Assembly (NCBI GenBank): GCA_003171065.1
Contig: PMXQ01000103.1
Coordinates: 1 to 38,674 of the forward strand
Source of the DNA: Chloroflexota bacterium
GTDB lineage: Bacteria; Chloroflexota; Limnocylindria; Limnocylindrales; CSP1-4
Length of the DNA stretch: 38,674 nucleotides
Direction: 5' to 3'
Part shown: positions 7,574-15,332 of the stretch, piece by piece
How positions within the stretch are numbered: position 1 is the stretch's first letter
Layout: the number at the start of each line of letters is the position of its first letter
Made by a program: the position numbers and the translations under genes
Notes under the pieces: generated by a model
What the model was told of the DNA's origin: nothing
What the model saw: the letters and a program-made list of their open reading frames with translations, nothing else
Databases searched by the model: none

Positions 7574-7894
7574 CAGGTCCTCCGTCAGGCAGCCGTCCGG
7601 GTTCGAGCGCCGTTCCGATGAAGCGTGCTGTGCCCGCCGGGGCGGCCATTCCAATGGTCCTACGGTACCGAATCGCGGGTCGATGCGGGCGAGGGGGCTG
7701 AATACGCGACGCATGACGGCCGATATCTAGAGAGCAGGACGGCCGGACTGTCGATGGTCGACTGCGCGTCCGAGGCCGCGCGCCCGGCGTCGGGTGCCGG
7801 TGATGGGCGGTCGTGCTAGCGGGTCGCCATCGATGGAGCCGCAAACCAGCCCTCGGGTCGCCAGGCCATCGCCCGGCCCGGCGTTCGCGACGCC
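7574..7894. other. Divergent intergenic region
   Basis: This 321-bp stretch separates the aminotransferase (minus) from the EAL protein (plus) and should hold both promoters. I see the aminotransferase Shine-Dalgarno at its left end but no convincing -35/-10 pair, inverted repeat or small gene. Confidence 0.5.
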
Positions 7895-10210
7895 ATGAAT
7901 CTACCTGCGGCTGGCTGGTTGGGGGTACGCCGGCGCCGGCCGGGTATGCCTCCGGTCGTGCGCATAGGTGCGCTCCGCAGCCCGGGCCACACGATTCTCG
8001 GCCGCGCCCAGAGCGCGCTCGGCCTTTACGCTCAGCGGCCCGGTCTGACGATCGTGGCTTTCGGGTTTCTGGTCTGTGTGGCGTCCGGCGCGCTCGAGCT
8101 CCTCAACCCACGCAACTACTGGGTCCTCTTCGAGGATGTCTCATGCGTGGTTGCGCCCACGGCCGCGGCCGTGGCCGTGGGCGTCGCGGCGGCAAGAGGC
8201 GAGCCCGAGTATCGGCGGTTCCGCGCCTCGCTCGCCATCGCGATTGCGTTGACCGCGGCGGGCCAGGCCATCGCCGGCGTCCCGGACATCTTCCATCGGA
8301 GCCTGGGGACCCTGGGCGCCGCGTCGGACATCTGCTACGTCGTCGGCGCCGTGCTGGGAGTGGCGACGCTGATGGTCGCACTGGCCCGCCGCCTCGAGCC
8401 GGAAGCAAGGCGTGCGGTGCTTTTGGACGGCGTCGTGATCATGGCGGCCGCCATGACCCTGGTCCTGGCCAACTGGCTCCACCCGAGCTTCCTGGCGGGG
8501 AGTCAGGTAGCTGGACTCTTCACCGACCCGACTGCCAACCTGCTTGTGCCCCTCGTCTCGGCATCGTTCTTCGCCAGTGCCGGGGCGGCAGCGGTTGCCG
8601 CCCTATCGCTCCGCATCGAGCCGAGCAGGCGAGGTGTCTGGGCCGTTGGATTGGGCATCGTACTGCTGGCCATCGCCTGGCAGGGCTGGCTCGCGCGGTT
8701 CCTCGCCGGCACGCCGGACTCGATCGAGCCGATGGACTTCATCTTCCCTGCCGGAGCCCTCGTCTCCGGCTACGGCGGAGTGACCTGGAGCCTTCGGCAG
8801 GGGGGCGGGCCGCGGTACGAACGCTTCGCTCGTGCCACCGCCGAGTGGCTGCCGATCGTGGCCATCGTGGGCTGCGCCTTCCTCGACGTCATGCCTCGCG
8901 CCCGGCCGCTGGAGATCGACCCGATCGCCGTCGGCACGTGCTCGGTTGTGCTGCTGGCGATGGCGCGCTACCGAATCAGTCTTGGGCGCGAGCGCGTGGC
9001 TTCGGAGCGACTCACGACCGAGATGAGCGAGCGTGCCGCCACGACCGTCTCTCTGGCCCGACTCGAAGCCGCCTCGACGGTCGAGGAGAGCGCCGACCGG
9101 ATCTGCGCCGAAGCGCTGCGCATCGGCGGGATCGACACGGTCATCGTCTTCGCCTTCACGGCGCACGGCGTCGTGCCGCTGGCCCAGGGCGGTGCCGTCT
9201 GCCGTCCCGTAGCTGTCGGTGAGCCGATCCCCGAGGATGCGGCCGATGAGCTGCGGGAGCATGCCGATTTCGGGCTATGGCTGGAGTCGTGGGTAGAGCG
9301 CACGCCGCGAGGGGATTTCGATCGGGCGATTGCCTTTTCGGGACTACGGGCCGAGGCCCTGGCGCCCCTCTTCTGGAACGACCAGACGATCGGCCTGCTG
9401 GCCATGGGCGCGACCACTCCCAACCACGCCAGCCGTCTCTCGGATCGACTCGCGACCCTGACTGAGTTCAGCATCATGTCCGCGGCCGTGCTGGGTCCGG
9501 CCCTGGCAGAGCGCAGCCAGCGCGAGGAGATGCAGGCGCAGGTGCGAACCATCATCGCCGACCGCGCCTTCCGGCCCGTCTACCAGCCGATTGTGGATCT
9601 GGCGACGGGAAAGCACGTGGGCTTCGAGGCTCTGGCGCGCTTCTCGGACGGGACCAGGCCCGACCTTCGCTTCCTGGCCGCCGACGAAGTCGGAATGATG
9701 GTTCAGCTCGAGATGGCGGTCCTGCACGAGCAGGTGGCCCGGGCGCGCCGGCTGCCGGCGGGAAGCTTCCTGAGCCTGAACGTGTCGCCGGCCCTGGCAA
9801 CCGCGGTCATCCCGCTGCTCGACGTGCTGGCCGAGGCCGACCGGCCGGTCGTTCTCGAGGTCACTGAGCACGTCGAGATCGACGACTACCCACGGCTGCT
9901 CGCCGCGCTGGACCAGGTGCGCCCGCACGCGATGCTTGCCGTCGACGACGCCGGCGCCGGTTACGCCGGCCTGCGCCACATCCTCGAGCTGCGCCCGCAA
10001 TACGTGAAGCTCGACATCTCCCTGGTCCGCAACGTCGACACGGACCCGGCCCGCCAGGCGATGGTCACGGGCATGACTCGCTTCGCGGAGAGCGTCGGCT
10101 GCGCCCTGATCGCGGAGGGCATAGAGACCGCGAACGAGCTGACAGCCCTGAAGTTGCTGAAGGTGCAGTACGGGCAGGGCTTCTACCTGGCCAGGCCGGC
10201 GGAGGCCTAG
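7895..10210 (+). CDS. Membrane GAF-EAL c-di-GMP phosphodiesterase
   Basis: The protein is about 771 aa. Residues 45-370 form roughly ten hydrophobic segments (for example LTIVAFGFLVCVASGALEL and DGVVIMAAAMTLVLANWL), a MASE-like membrane sensor. Residues about 385-545 look like a GAF domain. An EAL domain fills 560-770 with FEALARF (about 575-581), LNVSP, EVTEHVEIDDY, DDAGAGYAGL (loop 6, about 682), YVKLDISLVR and AEGIE. The Glu, Asn, Asp, Lys and second-Glu catalytic positions are all kept, so it should hydrolyse c-di-GMP to pGpG. There is no GGDEF domain. Loop 6 has Ala in place of the usual Phe (DDFG to DDAG). No Shine-Dalgarno supports the start, and ATG 7946 is an alternative. A PilZ receptor gene lies 0.9 kb downstream on the same strand. 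Confidence 0.92.
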   Translation: MNLPAAGWLGVRRRRPGMPPVVRIGALRSPGHTILGRAQSALGLYAQRPGLTIVAFGFLVCVASGALELLNPRNYWVLFEDVSCVVAPTAAAVAVGVAAARGEPEYRRFRASLAIAIALTAAGQAIAGVPDIFHRSLGTLGAASDICYVVGAVLGVATLMVALARRLEPEARRAVLLDGVVIMAAAMTLVLANWLHPSFLAGSQVAGLFTDPTANLLVPLVSASFFASAGAAAVAALSLRIEPSRRGVWAVGLGIVLLAIAWQGWLARFLAGTPDSIEPMDFIFPAGALVSGYGGVTWSLRQGGGPRYERFARATAEWLPIVAIVGCAFLDVMPRARPLEIDPIAVGTCSVVLLAMARYRISLGRERVASERLTTEMSERAATTVSLARLEAASTVEESADRICAEALRIGGIDTVIVFAFTAHGVVPLAQGGAVCRPVAVGEPIPEDAADELREHADFGLWLESWVERTPRGDFDRAIAFSGLRAEALAPLFWNDQTIGLLAMGATTPNHASRLSDRLATLTEFSIMSAAVLGPALAERSQREEMQAQVRTIIADRAFRPVYQPIVDLATGKHVGFEALARFSDGTRPDLRFLAADEVGMMVQLEMAVLHEQVARARRLPAGSFLSLNVSPALATAVIPLLDVLAEADRPVVLEVTEHVEIDDYPRLLAALDQVRPHAMLAVDDAGAGYAGLRHILELRPQYVKLDISLVRNVDTDPARQAMVTGMTRFAESVGCALIAEGIETANELTALKLLKVQYGQGFYLARPAEA

Positions 10211-10353
10211 CTTGCGGCATTGCTCGGTCAGGCGGTCGAGCCGGCGCTGAGGGGTCGGATGGCCCTGGCCACTGCATGCCGCGCCTGGGAGCATCGCGGT
10301 TCCGGCGCCTCGACGGAGGCGACCACGCCACCGACCGTATGGCGAGCGAGTAG

Positions 10354-10818
10354 ATGACGACCCCGACCGTCGCAGCCGCTGCCAACATTCCCGCCCCCGC
10401 GATGGGACGAGCCGGCCGCATGGCCGTCGGCCTCCTCGTCTGGCTGGGCCTCGGAGCCAGTGCCGGGGGTGCCGCGCTGGTCGCCAAACCGGACGGCAGC
10501 GTCATGCAGATGCCCTTGAGCTGGCTCGCCGGGAGCCCCTTCCCCGACTTCTTCGTGCCCGGATTGATCCTCGGTGGGCTCTTCGGCCTTGGGTCGTTCG
10601 CGGTCGCGGTCATGGGCCTGCGCCGGTGGCACATCGCGCCCTTCCTCGCCTTCGCCATTGGATGCGGCATGATGATCTGGATCGTCGTCGAGCTGGCGAT
10701 CATCAGGGGCATATCGATCCTGCATCCTCTGTACTTCCTGACCGGGCTGGCGATCGCGGCGGCCGCGATTTCGTGGGGCTGGCCCACCTTCCGGAGCTGG
10801 CGCGCCTCACGTCAGTGA
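10354..10818 (+). CDS. Small four-helix membrane protein, function unknown
   Basis: This 154-aa protein has about four hydrophobic helices (near 22-42, 66-86, 96-120 and 126-142), a short Ala/Pro-rich N terminus and a basic C-terminal tail, FRSWRASRQ, consistent with a cytoplasmic end. I do not recognise a family. It sits 143 bp after the phosphodiesterase gene on the same strand and ahead of the PilZ gene, so it may belong to the same signalling neighbourhood, though spacing does not require co-transcription. There is no clear Shine-Dalgarno before the ATG. A 30-bp tandem repeat begins right after the stop. Confidence 0.7.
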   Translation: MTTPTVAAAANIPAPAMGRAGRMAVGLLVWLGLGASAGGAALVAKPDGSVMQMPLSWLAGSPFPDFFVPGLILGGLFGLGSFAVAVMGLRRWHIAPFLAFAIGCGMMIWIVVELAIIRGISILHPLYFLTGLAIAAAAISWGWPTFRSWRASRQ

Positions 10819-10825
10819 ACGAGGG

Positions 10826-10926
10826 CCTGCCGCACGCCGCCGCCGGCCGCTGCTCGCCGCACGCCGCCGCCGCCGGCCGCTGCTCGCCGCACGCCGCCGC
10901 CGCCGGCCGCCGCTCGCCGCACGCCG
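10826..10926. repeat. 30-bp tandem repeat, about three copies
   Basis: The unit TGCTCGCCGCACGCCGCCGC plus ten more GC-rich bases occurs at 10851-10880 and 10881-10910. A shortened copy precedes them and a partial one follows. It begins 8 bp after the stop of the membrane-protein gene. The rest of the 328-bp gap to the PilZ start (10927-11146) holds a G-run near 11031 and nothing else I can name. Confidence 0.85.
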
Positions 10927-11146
10927 TTACGCGCCCCCGCATCGGCCCCGTTGCCGGGTGCTCAAATCCGCTGTCTTGTGGACCGATCCCTATCTTGAAA
11001 CCGCTGCAGTTCATCTCCGAATCTGACAGCGGGGGGGGTGAGCGAGAACCGAGATTCAATCGAGCCTGCAGCAGGCGTGCCGGCTGCTCGGTCGCATGTG
11101 CCGGGTTCGCGCTCAGACTCAGATCGAAGCGGCAGAGAGCCAGCCG

Positions 11147-12067
11147 ATGGCCATCGATCCCAAAGACCTGTCGATACACGATGATGTCCTGGTCGAGACC
11201 GAGGTTGACGGCATTCCGATAGGTCTGCCCTCCTTCGTGACGAACGTGCTGGACAAGGAGCTCTGGCTGGCGCTGCGCCTGCCCGACCCGCGGCTGCTGC
11301 GCATAAAGGAAGGTCAGCGAATTCACCTGACGTTCGACCGCGGCGGAGCGCTGATCGTCGAGAGCGAGTTCGTCCGCCGGCTTGGTGGCAGCTCCCGCCA
11401 GGGCACGGAAAAGTCGCGAGTGTTCGCGGTTCGCCGCCCGCAGGGTGTGGACCAGGTCCAGCGCCGGCCGCACGTCCGGGTGGATCTGGAGCGGGATGTT
11501 CGGATCAAGTCGTTCGGCGCTCTCGCCGCCGATATGGTGGGAGCGGGCCGCACCGTGAACATCGGGGCAGGCGGCGTCCAGTTCACCACGGAGATGCCGC
11601 TGATGTTCGGCGACCAGCTGCGGGTGGCCCTCGTCCTGACCGCGCGCGACATCACCGCGCGCGACATCGTCGTCGCGGGAGGGCCGGTTGTCCGCATCGA
11701 CGAGATCCCGGCCCCGGTCCCGACCGGGTCCGCAGCGTCGACCGACAAACCCAGGATGCTCACCCGAGTCGCGGTCCGCTTCGACAAGATCAGCGAGCAG
11801 GATCAGGAGCGGATCACCTGCCATATCCTCGCGGCCCACAGGAGCCGCGTGGCGGATGCCGCGAGGGCGGCGACGCCCCCGGCCGGCGCAGCGACGCCCC
11901 CGGCCAGCGCGGCGACGTCCCCGGCCGGCGCAGCGACGCCCCCGGCCGGTACGACAGAAGCGGCTCAGCCCACCGCGAACGACGTACCCCCGGCCGAGCC
12001 CGAGGCTGACTCGGCTGCCCCGCAACTTCCAGACGGCGACACGGACGCCGTGGATCAGCCGGCTTAG
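11147..12067 (+). CDS. PilZ-domain c-di-GMP receptor with low-complexity tail
   Basis: I read 306 aa from ATG 11147. The N-terminal 95 residues form a YcgR-N-like beta domain. A PilZ domain follows with both c-di-GMP motifs: RRPHVR (about 106-111, the RxxxR element) and NIGAGG (about 138-143, the [D/N]x[S/G]xxG element). YcgR-type proteins change flagellar, secretion or cellulose functions on binding c-di-GMP. The target here is unknown, since no flagellar or pilus genes are in view. The last 70 residues are Ala/Pro/Thr-rich with a repeated AATPPAG heptad encoded by 21-bp repeats (about 11868-11950). A local duplication encodes TARDITARDI. An EAL phosphodiesterase upstream supplies the matching enzyme. 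Confidence 0.88.
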   Translation: MAIDPKDLSIHDDVLVETEVDGIPIGLPSFVTNVLDKELWLALRLPDPRLLRIKEGQRIHLTFDRGGALIVESEFVRRLGGSSRQGTEKSRVFAVRRPQGVDQVQRRPHVRVDLERDVRIKSFGALAADMVGAGRTVNIGAGGVQFTTEMPLMFGDQLRVALVLTARDITARDIVVAGGPVVRIDEIPAPVPTGSAASTDKPRMLTRVAVRFDKISEQDQERITCHILAAHRSRVADAARAATPPAGAATPPASAATSPAGAATPPAGTTEAAQPTANDVPPAEPEADSAAPQLPDGDTDAVDQPA

Positions 12068-12107
12068 CCTGGCTCCGGCGGCCCTTGCGGGGAGACCCGG
12101 AAACGGA

Positions 12108-12138
12108 AACACCGCCTCGGTTATCGCGAGGCGGTGTT
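12108..12138 (+). terminator. Strong hairpin after the PilZ gene
   Basis: A perfect 12-bp stem, AACACCGCCTCG (12108-12119) and CGAGGCGGTGTT (12127-12138) with a 7-nt loop, lies 40 bp after the PilZ stop. There is only TTCC rather than a full T-run after it. It is the best hairpin in the window and a likely terminator. Confidence 0.7.
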
Positions 12139-12178
12139 CCAGGTGCGTCTCAGAGCGAGCGGTGTCGCCGTTGGATCT

Positions 12179-12238
12179 GATTGGGGCGCCTCTGCGGCGG
12201 CGGTCGCAGCGCGACGCGCCGGTCACGTCGCCCCAATC
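12179..12238 (-). terminator. Inverted repeat after the proline-rich protein gene
   Basis: GATTGGGGCG (12179-12188) pairs perfectly with CGCCCCAATC (12229-12238) across a 40-nt GC-rich insert that can fold internally. It ends 2 bp before the stop codon of the minus-strand gene, so it would stop transcription coming from the right. Confidence 0.55.
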
Positions 12239-12240
12239 GC

Positions 12241-12954
12241 CTACGGGGTGACTGTCAGAGTCCCTTGGGCGATCGTGCTGCCACCCGAGGTCAGCGTGAT
12301 CGTGTACTTCCCCGGGTCGACGAAGATGGTGCTGAAATCCGAATTGTCGGCGACGCAGTTGTACCCCTGGGTGTCGGAGGTTGGCATCGCCCAGGGCGAA
12401 AGGAACGTCGCCCCGTCCTTGGTGATAGAGAGGTCGACGACGTCGGAGCCCTGCTGCGAGCTGAAGTGGTACGTCGCGTAGACGGACGTGCCGACCGGGA
12501 TGGTCGTCACCTGATTAGCGACGACGCAGCCGGTGGTCTGACCGGCCACGGGCTCGTCGGTCGAGAAGACCACCTTGCCGGCGTCCTGGTTGTTCCTGAT
12601 GTAGCTGTAGGCGAACAGCCCGGCGCCCGCGAGCACGACGACCACGACGATGGCGGCGATGATCAGCGGCAGGCGCGAGCGCGACGAAGGTGCCGGGGCG
12701 ACCCACATTCCGGCCGGCTGTCCGTAGGGGCCGCCGGGCTGGCCGTAGGGGCCGCCGGGCTGGCCGTAGGGGCCGCCGGGCTGGCCGTAGGGGCCGCCGG
12801 GCTGACCGTAGGGGCCGGGCTGACCGTAGGGGCCGCCGGGCTGGCCGGGCTCGCCGTATGGGCCAGGCTGGCCGGGCTGGGCCCAAGGGGGCGGTGCGTC
12901 CGGAGCGGGGGGCGGCGGAGGCGGGGGTGTCTGGCCGTATCCGGAGGGGTCCAT
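12241..12954 (-). CDS. Membrane-anchored protein with PGGPYGQ repeats
   Basis: This 237-aa protein has three parts: a cytoplasmic Pro/Gly/Gln/Tyr-rich N terminus (1-80), one membrane helix (LPLIIAAIVVVVVLAGAGLFAYSYI, about 95-120), and an extracytoplasmic beta domain of about 115 residues with two cysteines (GCVVAN and YNCVAD) placed for a disulphide. The layout matches many actinobacterial and chloroflexotal DUF4190-like or sensor-less anchored proteins, but I do not recognise the C-terminal domain. The start at 12954 has AGAGAGG 6 nt upstream, and the reading to 13023 is not needed. The repeats may act as a flexible or phase-separating segment (inference). Confidence 0.8.
   Translation of the reverse strand: MDPSGYGQTPPPPPPPAPDAPPPWAQPGQPGPYGEPGQPGGPYGQPGPYGQPGGPYGQPGGPYGQPGGPYGQPGGPYGQPAGMWVAPAPSSRSRLPLIIAAIVVVVVLAGAGLFAYSYIRNNQDAGKVVFSTDEPVAGQTTGCVVANQVTTIPVGTSVYATYHFSSQQGSDVVDLSITKDGATFLSPWAMPTSDTQGYNCVADNSDFSTIFVDPGKYTITLTSGGSTIAQGTLTVTP
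12718..12840. repeat. 21-bp tandem repeats encoding PGGPYGQ
   Basis: There are six consecutive units: five of 21 bp (12718, 12739, 12760, 12781, 12820) and one of 18 bp (12802-12819), of the type CTGGCCGTAGGGGCCGCCGG. All keep the reading frame of the host gene. Copy number could vary between strains. Confidence 0.9.
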
Positions 12955-13205
12955 CCGATCCTCTCTTGTCTGCGGTGCGTGGCAAGCGGGTGAACAGCGC
13001 GTCAGTGAATGCAGCAGGAGCATACGCGCCGCTCCGGCGCCCGTGATGGTCGTTTTGCGGCCTCCCTAGGGTCCTGCGTGCGGGTCGCGCAACGACGGCC
13101 GCCTGGACCGTGCATATCCGGCACAACGGTGCTACGGTCGAACCCAACGCAGCGCCGAACGCCGGGTCGGACGGCGAGCGCTTCGTCGGCAAAGGAGCCC
13201 CTTTG

Positions 13206-14159
13206 ATGCGACCCTTCTTCGGGTACCACATGCCCAGCTTCACCTTCGCCGGCGTGCCGGATTCGAAGCTGTTCGACCGCGTCGTCGAGCTGGCTCAATC
13301 GGCGGAGGCGGCCGGGTTCGACCTCGTGACCGTCATGGACCACTTCTACCAGATCGGCGGCGTCGGCTCGGAGGAGGAACCGATGCTCGAGGGGTACACG
13401 GCCCTCGGCGGGATCGCGGCGCGGACGGAGCGGGTCATGCTCGGCACGATGGTCACCGGAGTGACCTATCGGAACCCGGCCATGCTGGCGAAGACGGTCA
13501 CCACGCTCGACATCGTTTCGAAAGGCCGGGCGATGCTGGGCATCGGCGCCGCCTGGAACGAGACGGAGCACGCCGGCTACGGCATCGACTTCCCGCCGAT
13601 CGGCGAGCGCGAGGATCGCCTCGAAGAAGCGCTGACGATCTGCAAGGCGATGTTCACGCAGGACCGTCCGAGCTTCGAGGGTCGCTACTACCGGATCGAC
13701 CGCGCTCTCAACTGCCCGAGGCCGATCCAGCCGGCCGGGCCGAAAATCATGGTCGGCGGCGGCGGCGAGAAGCGGACGCTCAAACTTGCGGCCCGGTTCG
13801 CCGACATCACGAACTGGTTCGGCTCGTTCGAGGAGGCCTCAGCCAAGCTGGCGGTCCTGGACCGCCATTGCGAGGCCGTCGGCCGCGATCCGTCCGAGAT
13901 CCTGCGAACCGTCTCCGTGTCGATCGTGCCGGTGGCCAGCGAGGCCGACAAGGCCCGCGTCCTGGAGCGCGTCCCGGCCGAGCGAAGGGCGATGGTCAAC
14001 CCTGTGCTGGTCGATGAAGGCGCCGCGATCCTGCGGCGCTACATGGATGCGGGCTTCGGTGGCTTCATCTTCCGCAACGCCGCTATCCGGACGCCGGAGG
14101 CCGTGGGGCTCGTCGGCGAGCTGATCGGGACGATGCGCTCGCAGGGAGTGCCCGCATGA
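13206..14159 (+). CDS. LLM-class F420-dependent oxidoreductase
   Basis: This 317-aa luciferase-like TIM-barrel enzyme has FDLVTVMDHFYQIGGVG near the N terminus, GYTALGGIAARTERVMLGTMVTGVTYRNPAMLAKTVTTLD (barrel strands 3-4 with the TYRNPA flavin/F420 site), GIGAAWNETEHAGYGIDFPP and the PRPIQPAGPKIMVGGGGEKRTL segment. Family members transfer hydride between F420H2 or FMN and varied substrates, and the WNETEH/YGIDFPP version is typical of the F420-dependent group. AGGAG 8 nt upstream sets the ATG at 13206, while the longer reading to 13110 is non-coding in look. The stop overlaps the msrB start by 4 nt (ATGA), so the two are co-translated. Confidence 0.92.
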   Translation: MRPFFGYHMPSFTFAGVPDSKLFDRVVELAQSAEAAGFDLVTVMDHFYQIGGVGSEEEPMLEGYTALGGIAARTERVMLGTMVTGVTYRNPAMLAKTVTTLDIVSKGRAMLGIGAAWNETEHAGYGIDFPPIGEREDRLEEALTICKAMFTQDRPSFEGRYYRIDRALNCPRPIQPAGPKIMVGGGGEKRTLKLAARFADITNWFGSFEEASAKLAVLDRHCEAVGRDPSEILRTVSVSIVPVASEADKARVLERVPAERRAMVNPVLVDEGAAILRRYMDAGFGGFIFRNAAIRTPEAVGLVGELIGTMRSQGVPA

Positions 14160-14554
14160 CCGCCCAGATCGACAAGACGGAGCTGCGGCGGCGCCTGACG
14201 CCGCTCCAGTACGCGGTCACGCAGGAGGCCGATACCGAGCGGCCGTTCACCGGCGCCTACTGGGATGCCCACGAGACGGGCAGCTACCGCTGCATCGTCT
14301 GCGGCCAGACTCTCTTCGAGTCGACCCAGAAGTACGACAGTCAATGCGGCTGGCCGAGCTTCTTCGACGTGCTCGACAGGGCCAGGGTCACGACCAGGCA
14401 GGACAGAAGCCTCGGCATGGTCCGCACCGAGGTGCGCTGCTCGAACTGCGGTGCGCACCTGGGCCATCTCTTCGACGACGGCCCGAAGCCGACCGGCCTG
14501 CGCTACTGCATCAACTCCGCCTCGCTCGACTTCGAGAAGCGGGCAGGGGAGTAG
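14156..14554 (+). CDS. msrB: Peptide-methionine (R)-S-oxide reductase MsrB
   Basis: This 132-aa MsrB repairs oxidised methionine (R epimer) in proteins. All hallmarks are present: two zinc CxxC pairs (CIVC and CSNC), CGWPSFF with the usual resolving Cys, the GAHLGHLFDDGP loop with catalytic His, and RYCINSASLDF with the nucleophilic Cys. Ile replaces the common Val in RYCVNSASL, a mild change. It has no signal peptide, so it is cytoplasmic. It overlaps the upstream LLM oxidoreductase by 4 nt, which suggests coupled expression of a flavin/F420 enzyme and a repair enzyme. Confidence 0.96.
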   Translation: MTAQIDKTELRRRLTPLQYAVTQEADTERPFTGAYWDAHETGSYRCIVCGQTLFESTQKYDSQCGWPSFFDVLDRARVTTRQDRSLGMVRTEVRCSNCGAHLGHLFDDGPKPTGLRYCINSASLDFEKRAGE

Positions 14555-14568
14555 CGGGCTTCAGGCGA

Positions 14569-14598
14569 CGGCCAACCCGTCGAGGAAGTCGTTGGCCG
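14569..14598. terminator. Hairpin between convergent genes
   Basis: CGGCCAAC (14569-14576) pairs with GTTGGCCG (14591-14598) over a 14-nt loop, 15 bp after the msrB stop and before the convergent membrane-protein gene. There is no T-run. It is a plausible bidirectional terminator. Confidence 0.45.
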
Positions 14599-14659
14599 CG
14601 CTGTTCGGATCCGCCTACGTGGGATCACGGTCGCCGAGAGCGAATGCCGCTACAGGCTC

Positions 14660-15193
14660 CTAGTAGCGCATCAGCGTCATGACCCCGCCGGTCCGGTCGA
14701 ACATCATGAGGCCGAGGGGCAGGAGGCCGAGGGGCAGGATCAACCAGCAGAGGAAGCACGCGAGTAGACAGAACACGTAGGCGAGCGACATCCAAATCGC
14801 GCCGAACCACCAGCCGATGCAGATGAACCACACGGCGCGCTGCCACATCGGGCGCTGCGGGATGTTTACCGCGTTGAGGTACGTCGTGCGGCCGTCCGCG
14901 CTCGTCGTGGCCTGGTAGGTCTGGCTACGCCCGCGCAGGGTCAGAACGGTCGGAATCCGGTTGAACAGGTAGAACGCGAACGGCAAGCCGATGACCGTCA
15001 CGGCGCAGATGTACGCAATGGTGATCACCAAGCCTGCCAGCCACCAGCCGATGAACAGGAACCAGACTGCCCTGATACCGATGCCCGGGCCTTTCGGCGG
15101 GGCGACCACGATTACCGGGGCTTGGACGTTGACGTTCACCGTCGGTGGCGGTGCCGATGGCTGAATCGGCGGCCCCTGAACGGAATCCGACAT
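14660..15193 (-). CDS. YccF-like membrane protein (two inner-membrane-component repeats)
   Basis: This 177-aa protein has a Pro/Val-rich N terminus and two copies of the YccF-type module: RAVWFLFIGWWLAGLVITIAY (about 52-72) leading to VIGLPFAFYLFNRIPTVLTL, and RAVWFICIGWWFGAIWMSLAY (about 117-137) leading to LPLGLLPLGLMMFDR. The shared AVWF-x-x-IGWW signature makes the internal duplication visible. YccF proteins sit in the inner membrane with unknown function. E. coli YccF also carries two such modules. GGGAGG 9 nt upstream sets the start at 15193. It stands alone between convergent msrB and a divergent Pro/Thr-stalk gene. Confidence 0.85.
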   Translation of the reverse strand: MSDSVQGPPIQPSAPPPTVNVNVQAPVIVVAPPKGPGIGIRAVWFLFIGWWLAGLVITIAYICAVTVIGLPFAFYLFNRIPTVLTLRGRSQTYQATTSADGRTTYLNAVNIPQRPMWQRAVWFICIGWWFGAIWMSLAYVFCLLACFLCWLILPLGLLPLGLMMFDRTGGVMTLMRY

Positions 15194-15332
15194 GGTCTTC
15201 AACCTCCCCAGGTTACTGCGCAATTCGCGTCAACCATCATAAGACCTGGGGGAGGGGCCCAAAGCGTGCGCCGCGTCCATCGCCGCTGGCTGGGCCGGGA
15301 TCGTCGGCGACCGGCGGAGCGGGGGCCGGGGG

